Source of the DNA: Chlamydiota bacterium
GTDB taxonomy: Bacteria > Chlamydiota > Chlamydiia > Chlamydiales > Parachlamydiaceae
Assembly (NCBI GenBank): GCA_013288825.1
Contig: JABDBC010000005.1
Location: 1 to 64,000 of the forward strand
DNA length: 64,000 nucleotides
Reading direction: 5' to 3'
Part shown: positions 44,825 to 52,951 of the stretch, one piece after another
Layout of the letters: every line of letters starts with the position of its first letter
Numbering within the stretch: the first letter of the stretch is position 1
Program-made: the position numbers and the translations under genes
The notes under the pieces: model-generated
Told to the model about the DNA's origin: nothing
Seen by the model: the letters and a program-made list of their open reading frames with translations, nothing else
The model's database searches: none

Positions 44825-45196
44825 ATTCCGGAGGAGTGCGGCTGCTTGGTTGGGATTGATTTGTTTCATTTTTTTTATCCTTTTTCTCTCATTTTGCAGC
44901 CCACACCAAGGTTTCGCGAGCTTGCGAGTGAAACCACAGGTGTGGGAATCGATACAAGCCGCATTTAACCAGGGACTGGTTCTTCTTTCTTCTTCTTTTT
45001 TTTATTAAATCATGTGATTAAAAAGAGGGAAAAAAGAAGAACCAGTCCCTGGTTAATTTCGGATTCTCATCTATTCCCACACCTGCGGTTTCGCTCGCAG
45101 GCTCGCGAAACCTTGGTGTGGGCTGCAAAATGAGAAAAAAAAGGGCAAAAATGATAAAATAAATCCCAACCAAAAATAGCCATACTCGTCTGTGAG
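44825..45196. repeat. Large inverted repeat made of two family B copies
   Basis: GGCTGCTTGGTTGGGATT, CTCTCATTTTGCAGCCCACA, CCAAGGTTTCGCGAG and AACCAGGGACTGGTTCTTCT on the left are matched in reverse order on the right (AAGAAGAACCAGTCCCTGG through AATCCCAACC). Each arm contains the complete B hairpin, so the structure is a hairpin with side hairpins. The centre (about 44990-45030) is T/A-rich. It fills most of the 539-bp gap 44817-45355; the remaining 45200-45330 is AT-rich and likely holds the promoter of member 4. Confidence 0.88.
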
Positions 45197-45355
45197 TTGC
45201 ACAAGGCTCAGAAATCAATTAATCTTTAATTGTCTTTAACAAATTCAACTAAATGTAACAACATTTTACAAATACTCAACAAATTTAGTTGACTATTAAT
45301 TTGTTTTTAATTATGATTAATTTCAAATTTTAAACAACTTAATTAGGATAATAAT

Positions 45356-46366
45356 ATGGCAGCACCAATTGTAGCAGGAGCAGGAGCAGTACCGCCACCC
45401 ATCCCCGGTGCACCAATAGCACCCATAGCACCCGCAGGCAATATCCCCGCATACCCCACATCACGTCCAAAACGGATCTTACAATCGCTTTTACTTGTTG
45501 CAACCGTTCCGTTTGCGATTCTTTCCCAAATCCCTTCTTTCAGGGTCATGGGATCTCTTGGAGTTCGATCCCTTTCATGTCTATCGGCGACCCTAAATTT
45601 TACAAACGGAATAAGACAAGACAATAAGTGGCTACACATCACAAACACTCTTAAAATTGCCGCAGTCGTTTGCGGCATTGTTGCCTTAGCAGCATCTATG
45701 CCATTTCTAATCGTTGTGTCTTTAATTACAGACATAGCCTCCGAAACTTTCGAACTTGGAAAAGCCATTTATCAGAAAGATCTCAAAAAAATGGGGTATC
45801 ATGCCGTACAACTTCTCGTAAATGGATTGGTTTTGAGCTCTATTCTCACAGGCACCATAGGCCTCATGTGTGCCGCAATTGCCATCAATAGCTGTGTCTT
45901 TTTAGGAAACGTAGGATTCATTATTCACCGAACTCACGGACAACGCCCATCCTTTGAAAATATCTCTGATCTCTTTTGTTATTCGATTCTTACGGCGCTA
46001 TCATTGGTAAGCATGGGTTTCATTTTAGGGGAATCACGGTACGAATACAGAGGCTCAAAATTTGTAATTAAGGGTGACAAAGACCATAAGACCTATGTCT
46101 ATGGTCAAAAAAACCGCGTGGCTATTCTGGAGCCTGGTCAGGAAGTTACGATTGAAGTTCCTAAGGACAATATTATGGGGCGATTAGATGGCGTTTCTAA
46201 ATTATTTACTCTCACAGAGACCCCTACAGGCATTTCAGACACCCCGCAATTCATAACCTCGATGGATCATTGCTACGACATAGTTGTCAGGGAAGCGCCG
46301 ATATCGACTAGTGAATTATATCAGATGCCTGTCGGTGGGCAAACATATGTGCCACGGCAAGAATAA
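45356..46366 (+). CDS. Paralogous membrane protein family 2, member 4 (long form)
   Basis: A 336-residue homologue with an Ala/Pro/Gly-rich N-terminus (VPPPIPGAPIAPIAPAGN), the four-segment membrane domain (VATVPFAILSQIPSFRVMG, VVCGIVALAASMPFLIVVSL) and the long-form C-terminal domain. That domain starts SKFVIKGDKDHKTYVYGQK and ends YQMPVGGQTYVPRQE. The 36 bases up to and including the first codons (45327-45362) are identical to those before member 5, pointing to a recent duplication. Function unknown. Confidence 0.75.
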   Translation: MAAPIVAGAGAVPPPIPGAPIAPIAPAGNIPAYPTSRPKRILQSLLLVATVPFAILSQIPSFRVMGSLGVRSLSCLSATLNFTNGIRQDNKWLHITNTLKIAAVVCGIVALAASMPFLIVVSLITDIASETFELGKAIYQKDLKKMGYHAVQLLVNGLVLSSILTGTIGLMCAAIAINSCVFLGNVGFIIHRTHGQRPSFENISDLFCYSILTALSLVSMGFILGESRYEYRGSKFVIKGDKDHKTYVYGQKNRVAILEPGQEVTIEVPKDNIMGRLDGVSKLFTLTETPTGISDTPQFITSMDHCYDIVVREAPISTSELYQMPVGGQTYVPRQE

Positions 46367-46394
46367 TTTTAAACAACTTAATTAGGATAATAAT

Positions 46395-47378
46395 ATGGCA
46401 GTAGCACTAGCAGGAGCTCCAATAGCTGGAGGAGCCGGACAAAACGTACCGATCAACCCTAAACGGATTCTGCAAACCTTTTTACTTGCAACGACCATTC
46501 CATTTACAATTATTTCGATAATCCCTTCACTTAGGCTTGTGGGATCGATTGGAGTCCGATCCATTTCATGTCTATCGGCGATCCTCAACTTTACAAATGG
46601 AGTAAAGCAAAACAATAAATGGCTATACTTTACGAATAACCTAAAAATAGCCGCTGTTATTTGCGGTATTGTTGCGTTGTCAGCCTCTCTGCCTGCCTTA
46701 ATTGTTGCCTCATTAGTCACAGACATAGCCACAGAATCATTTGAACTAGGGAAATCGATGTGTAAGGGTGATTGGGACAAGTTTGCCGTTCACGGGTTTC
46801 AGATTATCACCAATGCGTTCGTCCTTACTGCAATTCTCACAGGTTCATTCCAGTTTCTTTTTGCAGCCGTTGCACTCAATGCCATTATACATGCAGGACG
46901 AATTTTGGTACTTTGCGTACATTGCTCTAGAAAAAATAGGTGCGAAGGCGAAGATATTACAGACATCGTCTTATATAGCATCCTTACATTGCTCACGATC
47001 CCTAATCTTGTGATGATAACAGAATATATTGGTCAGGATTACAAGGGTGCAAAGTTCACGATTAAAGGAGATAAAGATTATGACATCAATCTTTATGGCA
47101 AGAACAAATATTTAGGAACAGTCAAGCCTGGAGAAACGCGTGAGATCATAGTTCCCCAAAGTGATCTTGTCTCGGGAGGATCCCGCTATATTTCATCAAC
47201 CATAACTGGTGTAAAAAACACACTCGATCCGGTGACAAGTGGTCCGTATGAAATCACAGCTGACTGGAGAACAGCCGATCACTATGTTCCTGTTACGCGC
47301 ATCGAACAAATACCAGTCGGTGATTTTAATAAGGTGGTTGTAGGTGGTCCTGCAATCGTTTCACATGATCCTTCATAG
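46395..47378 (+). CDS. Paralogous membrane protein family 2, member 5 (long form)
   Basis: A 327-residue homologue closest to member 4. The membrane domain has ATTIPFTIISIIPSLRLVG and AVICGIVALSASLPALIVAS; the C-terminal domain begins AKFTIKGDKDYDINLYGKN. Only 28 bases separate it from member 4. The repeated 36-bp leader (46366-46401) starts at the last base of that gene's stop codon, so the pair may share a transcript or the leader may carry its own start signal. The tail (EQIPVGDFNKVVVGG) is slightly extended. Function unknown. Confidence 0.75.
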   Translation: MAVALAGAPIAGGAGQNVPINPKRILQTFLLATTIPFTIISIIPSLRLVGSIGVRSISCLSAILNFTNGVKQNNKWLYFTNNLKIAAVICGIVALSASLPALIVASLVTDIATESFELGKSMCKGDWDKFAVHGFQIITNAFVLTAILTGSFQFLFAAVALNAIIHAGRILVLCVHCSRKNRCEGEDITDIVLYSILTLLTIPNLVMITEYIGQDYKGAKFTIKGDKDYDINLYGKNKYLGTVKPGETREIIVPQSDLVSGGSRYISSTITGVKNTLDPVTSGPYEITADWRTADHYVPVTRIEQIPVGDFNKVVVGGPAIVSHDPS

Positions 47379-47401
47379 ACATAAAGGACAAATAACCTGA
47401 A

Positions 47402-47627
47402 GAGGTAATTGTAAAAGCGCCCGTCTTCAGGCCAACGGCCTGACGTATAAAAGCCTAGGGCACCGCCCTAGGTGGGATGCAAACATCTTTTCAGGCTGAA
47501 AGCCTGACGTATAGCCATACGTCAGGCTTTCAGCCTGAAAAAACGTCTACGTAATACCTAGGGCGGTGCCCTAGGCTTTTATACGTCAGGCCGTTGGCCT
47601 GAAGATGGGCACTTTTACAATTACCTC
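47402..47627. repeat. Long inverted repeat with shared GAGGTAATTG terminus (core N)
   Basis: GAGGTAATTGTAAAAGCGCCC at 47402 (in part) pairs with GGGCACTTTTACAATTACCTC ending at 47627. Inner pairs are CTTCAGGCCAACGGCCTGA, CGTATAAAAGCCTAGGGC and CAGGCTGAAAGCCTGACG. Each inner block is itself a small palindrome. It lies between convergent genes and leaves only 23 and 11 bases on either side. Confidence 0.92.
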
Positions 47628-47638
47628 ATTTACATCTT

Positions 47639-48595
47639 TTAAATGAAGTGCCACAAGAGCACAACCTCGATCAAATACAGCACAAAAACAAACAGTGTCC
47701 CATAAATATTGATCTGCTTTTTCTTGCTTGGGACTGGCGAAAGCCACCAGCCCAAAAACCAAATGGCAATAGGAGCAGTTGGCCATGACACCAAGGTCAC
47801 ACTAATCGCATTGCCAATAAATGTTGCCAACGAGGTATTTGTATGAAATTGATTGAGTATGGGGGAAAGAAATTTTATTTCAAACATGACTATAGGAAAC
47901 AGCACTAACAACACAATCATCGTTTGTTTCCAAATAGGAGGAGCCTCCCCCACATTAGATACAGATGAAAACCATCCCGCAAATGGGGAAATGACGCGAT
48001 GAGAGTCCAATGAAGCAATCATAGACTCAGATTCTTTTAAAACTTTCAGCCTTTCTGGCGACGCAAGCCATTTCTCAAGATGTTCAATTGTATCAAACTG
48101 CAGAAGAGTGATCCACGTACTACCCTTACCTAGTTTTGGGGCTTGTACATATACTCCACGAAATCCTGGAAATTTGACTTCTGCTTGATGTGCTCTTGCC
48201 ATCCAATCACGATAGGCCATCTCTTTCTCAGGATTGACTTGTGTCACAAAAATCTCCGTGACACCAGTTTGAAAGCCGGAAACACCTGTTTGTTTTTCAT
48301 TTAAGGAGTCTTCGGTGTCATCTTGTACAAGCATTGGCTTTAGTTCAGCCATAAGCTCATTTCGGTCTTTGGAGTGTTGCCAAGCAGCAACTGCTTCAGG
48401 ACTCAGAAATCTTTTAACAATTACCCACTCATGTGTTGGGTTAGAAGGGCACAGAATTTCTAGGCTGTCAAAGCCTGGGAAGGCGGCGATTTTTTTGTTG
48501 AGTTTTGCTTGCCAGTCGACAAAGGCATTTTTTGCCTCGGGACGAATCCGTAGCTTGATCGTCACCATCGTCACATCTGTTTTAACATTGGGCAT
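47639..48595 (-). CDS. Tandem antibiotic-biosynthesis-monooxygenase-like domains fused to a membrane domain
   Basis: This 318-residue protein has two ABM/EthD-like ferredoxin-fold domains at about 8-85 (FVDWQAKLNKKIAAFPGF) and 110-190 (YRDWMARAHQAEVKFPGF). Each has the W-x-x-x-h...FPGF pattern of the family. They are followed by three membrane segments (about 220-245, 252-280, 295-315). Such domains act in heme or quinone oxidation or as small sensors; the reaction here is unknown. The start at 48595 follows GGAGG by five bases; an ATG at 48607 overlaps that site and is rejected. It is encoded upstream of a family C palindrome. Confidence 0.8.
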   Translation of the reverse strand: MPNVKTDVTMVTIKLRIRPEAKNAFVDWQAKLNKKIAAFPGFDSLEILCPSNPTHEWVIVKRFLSPEAVAAWQHSKDRNELMAELKPMLVQDDTEDSLNEKQTGVSGFQTGVTEIFVTQVNPEKEMAYRDWMARAHQAEVKFPGFRGVYVQAPKLGKGSTWITLLQFDTIEHLEKWLASPERLKVLKESESMIASLDSHRVISPFAGWFSSVSNVGEAPPIWKQTMIVLLVLFPIVMFEIKFLSPILNQFHTNTSLATFIGNAISVTLVSWPTAPIAIWFLGWWLSPVPSKKKQINIYGTLFVFVLYLIEVVLLWHFI

Positions 48596-48650
48596 AACAT
48601 CCTCCATATCAAATCATCAGCAGCATCAAACTAAGGTAAACAATGTCGAG

Positions 48651-48852
48651 AAAGAAAAGTAACAGGATATGCAGGATCGCAAGCGGCAGGATAAGAAGGA
48701 TAGTAAGCATCCTCTTAATACACAAAGAATTTCCAATGAAGCAAAGGCCGGGAGGCCTTTGCTTCATTGGAAATTCTTTTGAATTATAAGAGGATGCTTA
48801 CTATCCTTCTTATCCTGCCGCTTGCGATCCTACATATCCTGTTACTTTTCTG
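48651..48852. repeat. Long inverted repeat, family C (third copy)
   Basis: AAAGAAAAGTAACAGGATAT, GATCGCAAGCGGCAGGATAA and TAGTAAGCATCCTCTT are mirrored by the right arm ending ATCCTGTTACTTTTC. The inner stem AGAATTTCCAATGAAGCAAA around GGCCGGGAGGCC is related to that of the copy at 30668 but has a changed middle, with compensating changes on both arms. It lies between two genes that are both on the minus strand. Confidence 0.88.
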
Positions 48853-48873
48853 TTTAAGTGGTTGCTGCCTTCT

Positions 48874-50259
48874 TTAGTTTGGTGTTAATTGGAGGCTGAG
48901 TTCTTCCACAACTTCCTGTGCGGCCTGTTCTCCAGCGAACAAAGCACCTTCCAAATAGCCGTTCCAGTCCTTCGCTAAATCTGATGCTGCCCAAATAACG
49001 CGTCCAAAATGGGGCATGGAATCCCCTCCAAGTGCCGGACCAAGCTCAGCCCATACTCCAGGGGGGAAATGTGCTCCATGTCCTCCCCGAGTCAAACTTT
49101 CACGCATCCAATCCATTTCAATGTACTCTTTGGGGTACAGTGCGTCTTGCCCAAATACTGTCGCCCATGTCCGCAGTACAGCACTGATCCTTTCTTCTTT
49201 TGGCTTATCATTCCAAACTGTTGCATTTGTCGCTGATAAAAAGCCTAAAAGAACTCCTGGTTTACCTGCAGGACTTGTATTGTCATATGTAAAAGTGGGG
49301 ACTCCATTGAAAGAGATTCCATTGCCGGAGAATCCACGATCTCTCCAGAAGGGCTTTTTATAAACTGCTTGTACTTTCATCGAGTTGCCAACTTGAAAGG
49401 CTGAAAAGGCTCTAAACAGATCTGAGGGCAGTGGAGGATAATACTGAACGGCATTAATAAGTTGCGGAGGGATGCATACGATGACCCTTTTTGCGCGAAA
49501 GGCGTTATTTTCGGTGATCACCTGCACTTCATCGTCATTCTGCTCAATGGAGATCACTTTCTCGTCATATTTGATGATCCCTTCTAACTTCAGGGCTAGC
49601 CGTTCTGCAACCAATTGTGTGCCACCGTCGACGCGGTTGGCTTGAGCTCCTCCAAGTGCCCACGAGGGCAGTCCATGGCTGGTCTTGAAAAACCACAACA
49701 TCTGGAGAAAGGAGATCTGCTCAGGTTCGGTTGAGAAGCCTTGATTGGTCATGAATCTGAAAAACTGCTTGGCAGCTGATGACTTGATATTGCAATCGAT
49801 CCAACTTTGGAAGGTAAATGAATCCCAATCTTTTGCCTTTGGAGACTTCCATGGGGATGCTTCGGTAACTTCCGAGTAAAGGGACTCAAGTTGTTTCAAT
49901 GCCGACTCAATTTCCTGTTGGACATTTGGTTGGTTAAGATGTTCGGCAAGGCATTGAGCGGGGGAAGTTTGAAACTGGGAGACTTTGTCGTTGATAAACA
50001 AGAAGTTGTTCCCTTTGCTCCAAGCTTGATATGTTTTCAACCCTAGGTCTGCGACTAATTCTGTGACTCTTTTTTGTGAAGGAGTGATGTATTGGCCACC
50101 GAGTTCAAGCCTTTTATTGCCTGAAATAAGGCAATCGAGGGTGCGGCCGCCAACGCGTTCGCGCCCCTCTAAAAGGGTTATCTTCAGATTTTTTTTCCGA
50201 AGGTAATAAGCTGCGGCGAGACCAGTGTAGCCGGCGCCAATGACCAATACATCATCCAT
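48874..50259 (-). CDS. Flavin-containing amine oxidase
   Basis: This 461-residue FAD enzyme is of the monoamine oxidase family. The N-terminal dinucleotide-binding motif is VLVIGAGYTGLAAAYYLRK, followed by LEGRERVGGRT, the typical second FAD motif. Later motifs are RVDGGTQLVAERLA and, near the C-terminus, WAASDLAKDWNGYLEGALFAG (in part), which contacts FAD. It oxidatively deaminates primary or polyamine-type amines; the substrate is unknown. It lies 9 bases downstream of the deaminase gene on the same strand, so the two probably form an operon. Such an enzyme is not part of the Chlamydia core. Confidence 0.88.
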   Translation of the reverse strand: MDDVLVIGAGYTGLAAAYYLRKKNLKITLLEGRERVGGRTLDCLISGNKRLELGGQYITPSQKRVTELVADLGLKTYQAWSKGNNFLFINDKVSQFQTSPAQCLAEHLNQPNVQQEIESALKQLESLYSEVTEASPWKSPKAKDWDSFTFQSWIDCNIKSSAAKQFFRFMTNQGFSTEPEQISFLQMLWFFKTSHGLPSWALGGAQANRVDGGTQLVAERLALKLEGIIKYDEKVISIEQNDDEVQVITENNAFRAKRVIVCIPPQLINAVQYYPPLPSDLFRAFSAFQVGNSMKVQAVYKKPFWRDRGFSGNGISFNGVPTFTYDNTSPAGKPGVLLGFLSATNATVWNDKPKEERISAVLRTWATVFGQDALYPKEYIEMDWMRESLTRGGHGAHFPPGVWAELGPALGGDSMPHFGRVIWAASDLAKDWNGYLEGALFAGEQAAQEVVEELSLQLTPN

Positions 50260-50268
50260 AAGTTGCTC

Positions 50269-50760
50269 TTAGTAGCGTGCCCGATCTGGCATTTGTGCAA
50301 ATTCTTTCCAAACTTCTACAGCTTCAGGACGCATCATTTCTGTGAATTTAATGCGGCGGCTTTTTGGCTCTTTCTTCATCTCGTCTAAGATGTCGATATC
50401 GGCAAAATCGCCATATTTTAAGGAATCAGCTGTTGTGGCTCCACAATAAATGTGGTTAATATGAGCCCAATAAGCTGTAGCTAAACACATGGGGCAGCAT
50501 TCTGCAGATGTATAAAGATCGCAGCCTTTTAAGTGGGGAGTTCCCAATTTTTTGCATGCATTGCGAATGGCTTCCATTTCAGCATGCCAGGTGGGATCAT
50601 TATGTCTGAGAACTTGATTGTATCCTTCTGCAATAATTTTTCCATCTTTTACGATGACAGCACCAAAAACGCCTCCAGATTTCTCTTGGATGGCAGCGCG
50701 ACGGCTTAAATCAATCGCTTTGCGCATAAATTCTTTCTTTTTGCTATCTTTTTCTTCCAT
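50269..50760 (-). CDS. Nucleoside/guanine deaminase (CDA superfamily)
   Basis: This 163-residue zinc-dependent deaminase has the motif WHAEMEAIRNACKK (zinc His plus catalytic Glu) and SAECCPMCLATAYWA (the two zinc Cys), in the order typical of guanine deaminase GuaD and TadA-like proteins. The pattern YCGATTADSLKYGFAD-like (ATTADSLKYGDFAD) and the C-terminal WKEFAQMPDRARY favour the GuaD type, which ends in a functional Tyr. AAAGGAGG eight bases before the ATG at 50760 decides the start over an upstream one at 50787. Confidence 0.87.
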   Translation of the reverse strand: MEEKDSKKKEFMRKAIDLSRRAAIQEKSGGVFGAVIVKDGKIIAEGYNQVLRHNDPTWHAEMEAIRNACKKLGTPHLKGCDLYTSAECCPMCLATAYWAHINHIYCGATTADSLKYGDFADIDILDEMKKEPKSRRIKFTEMMRPEAVEVWKEFAQMPDRARY

Positions 50761-50838
50761 AATATCCTCCTTTAAATGTTTTCTCACTTCAAATTGAATT
50801 AAATAGAATTAACTTTAAATTGTCAACTATTGTAAAAT

Positions 50839-51298
50839 AAGAAGGGACAAGGGACCTAAAGGACATAAGGGACATAAAGGACAGAGGACGTAAAGGAGGT
50901 AATTGCAGAAGTGCCAAATCATCAGGCCAACGGATATTGGTTTGTGCCGGCCCTCCGGGATGGTGTGTGTTGGTTGGCGTTACCCAGGCTTCGCTGACCC
51001 CTCCGGGGAGCTTCAGCCTGGGCTATTACATGAACAGGCCCTCCGGGCTGTTTGCAACTTCTGTTATTTGCTGTGCTACATATATCAAGGCGGTTCAGCA
51101 AACAAAAAACGTTGCAAACAGCCCGGAGGGCCTGTTCATGTAATAGCCCAGGCTGAAGCTCCCCGGAGGGGTCAGCAAAGCCTGGGTAAGTGCCAAACAA
51201 CCCATCCCGTCCCGGAGGGCCGGCACAAACCAATACCATTGACCTCATGATGTGGCACTTCTGCAATTACCTCTTTAGGTCCTTTGTCCCTTCTTGCC
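50839..51298. repeat. Nested palindrome: family A shell around an M-core element
   Basis: The shell AAGAAGGGACAAGGGACC and further A units (50839-50895) face TTAGGTCCTTTGTCCCTTCTT (51275-51295). Inside, 50896-51273 starts GAGGTAATTGCAGAAGTGCC and ends with its complement. It carries TTGTGCCGGCCCTCCGGGA, CCCAGGCTTCGCTGACCCC and CAGCCTGGGCTATTACATG with partners. The nesting order (A outside, M inside) is the same as at 11624-12031. Frames on both strands here are reflections of the repeat. Confidence 0.92.
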
Positions 51299-51306
51299 CA
51301 TAATTT

Positions 51307-52620
51307 TTAAAATAGAGCAATTATCCTGGCAGTCGCTGCCCAAACATGCGACAAATGCTTACCCGCTCCGGGTTTCGGTATATAACTCAAAGCACTTTGA
51401 AAATAGGCCCCTTCAAACAAAAAGGCTTGGTAATATCCTTGATACATCCACTCGTTACGCCTCGGAAACAAATGTCGATTCAACTTTGACGTAGCAACAC
51501 CAAAGCCAAAAGAATCATCAAACCTCTCAGGAACAAGCCCCAAAAAAGTTAAACCAGCCCCATAGTATCTTTGCATGGGCAATGTTTTCGAATTATTTAT
51601 TCCGAATTGTATCAAACCAATAATTCCGCTGTTATCGACTCCTGGATTACGCCTCCACAGTCGCTGCGTACCAAACAAATAAAGACCCCCGGTCCCTCTC
51701 TCTGTAACATGGGGTATTTTTAATTTTCCCGATTGATGCCAAACCCCAAGACTTAAGTTTCCAGGCATGTCCTTCAAACCCCACGCACAGCCCACTTCTG
51801 TAATCTGAAAGCAATACTGATTAAACTGCGGTCCGCGCAACCCCGTTTGCTTGCCTCTTGCTAAATTACCATCATAGGCAGCGTATGAGACATAAAGGCG
51901 ATCATCTGGAACATAGCTCGCAAATATTCCATAAGCTGAGTTGTAGTAGCCCGGAGTCGCTCCTAACAATGTTGTGTTCACAAAAATCGGAGTATAAGCC
52001 AAACTTGTCGTAGCAGGAATGGCTAAGCCGGCATCTGTCAAAGGGAGAGGTTTGATCACGTTATTGAAATCTAGAATGGTAACCATTTTACCTATTCGAA
52101 TAATCAACTTCTTCTCAAAGAACTCCTGTCGGAACCATAATTGGTAAAGCTCAGATCGATCCAGCGGAGGCGTTACTGTCAAACTATTGTAGCCTTGGAC
52201 TGCTCCTGCATCAGCATTCGTTGCCCTCCCATTAAATTGAAGAAACTCAATCTCAAATAAGCCTCCTTTCCAAAGATTCAGCTTCTCAGAATCCAAACTC
52301 AAGGCCAATTGAAAGAGATTGTTACCGCTCCAATTCTTAGGTTTGAAACCGCCTGTTATCAAATAGTTCATGTCGCCAATCCATAAGCCTCCTAAGCGCA
52401 CTCCCGATTCTTTTGAAAACCCCAAAGTCTCTCCCAAAACACCTGTTCCTGTCTCGATATTGACGCTTCCCGGATTGGAACTCACCCCTAATTCCGATAT
52501 TTCAGTGCGTTGTCCCACCTTCGAGGAATCACCTTCAAGAGCATTTAAAGAAGCATTAATCGAAAGAAATGCACTGATAAGCGCTAAGCAGAAAAAAGAT
52601 GTGAACTGGTTGGTTTTCAT
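51307..52620 (-). CDS. Carbohydrate-selective porin, OprB family
   Basis: This 437-residue outer-membrane beta-barrel has a signal peptide at about 1-28 (MKTNQFTSFFCLALISAFLS then INASLNA). The mature part has alternating strand patterns and family motifs such as GVLGETLGFSKESGVRLGG, YQLWFRQEFFEKKLIIRIGK and LGVWHQSGKL. It ends in WAATARIIALF with a terminal Phe, the usual outer-membrane insertion signal. OprB porins let sugars diffuse across the outer membrane. The ATG at 52620 is chosen over a TTG six bases upstream. Confidence 0.87.
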   Translation of the reverse strand: MKTNQFTSFFCLALISAFLSINASLNALEGDSSKVGQRTEISELGVSSNPGSVNIETGTGVLGETLGFSKESGVRLGGLWIGDMNYLITGGFKPKNWSGNNLFQLALSLDSEKLNLWKGGLFEIEFLQFNGRATNADAGAVQGYNSLTVTPPLDRSELYQLWFRQEFFEKKLIIRIGKMVTILDFNNVIKPLPLTDAGLAIPATTSLAYTPIFVNTTLLGATPGYYNSAYGIFASYVPDDRLYVSYAAYDGNLARGKQTGLRGPQFNQYCFQITEVGCAWGLKDMPGNLSLGVWHQSGKLKIPHVTERGTGGLYLFGTQRLWRRNPGVDNSGIIGLIQFGINNSKTLPMQRYYGAGLTFLGLVPERFDDSFGFGVATSKLNRHLFPRRNEWMYQGYYQAFLFEGAYFQSALSYIPKPGAGKHLSHVWAATARIIALF

Positions 52621-52666
52621 TAGCAATTCTCACGTAAAGTAATAAGATAAACCTCAGCCTAAGGAT

Positions 52667-52884
52667 GCAACCTCTCAGCCAGATTTTTACCACAGAGATC
52701 ACAGAGAAGAAGGAGAGAAGGGGAGGGAAGTTGGGTTCAGGCATGCGATTTGCAATTTGGGCAAACTTTATATTAAAACTCTGTTTCTGCCCAAATTACA
52801 AATCACAAGCCAGACCCCAACTCCCTCCTCCCCTTCTCTCCTTCTTCTCTGTGATCTCTGTGGTAAAAATCTAGCTGAGAGGTT
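52667..52884. repeat. Long inverted repeat, family G
   Basis: AACCTCTCAGCCAGATTTTT, ACCACAGAGATCACAGAGAA and AGGAGAGAAGGGGAGGGA pair with the right arm CCCTTCTCTCCTTCTTCTCT through AAAATCTAGCTGAGAGGTT. The inner pairs GCGATTTGCAATTTGGGCA/TGCCCAAATTACAAATCAC flank an AT-rich loop. It lies between the porin and epimerase genes, both minus-strand. A fragment of family C (GCATATCCTGTTAC) follows at 52902. Confidence 0.87.
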
Positions 52885-52951
52885 TCATCGTTTAGCCTAA
52901 TGCATATCCTGTTACTGTTTAGCGGGAAATTGCTGTTTGTTTTCATCCATT

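Noticed and set aside
52556-52874. Open frames on both strands around the porin start
   Set aside because: They arise from the family G palindrome (52667-52884) and lack start signals.
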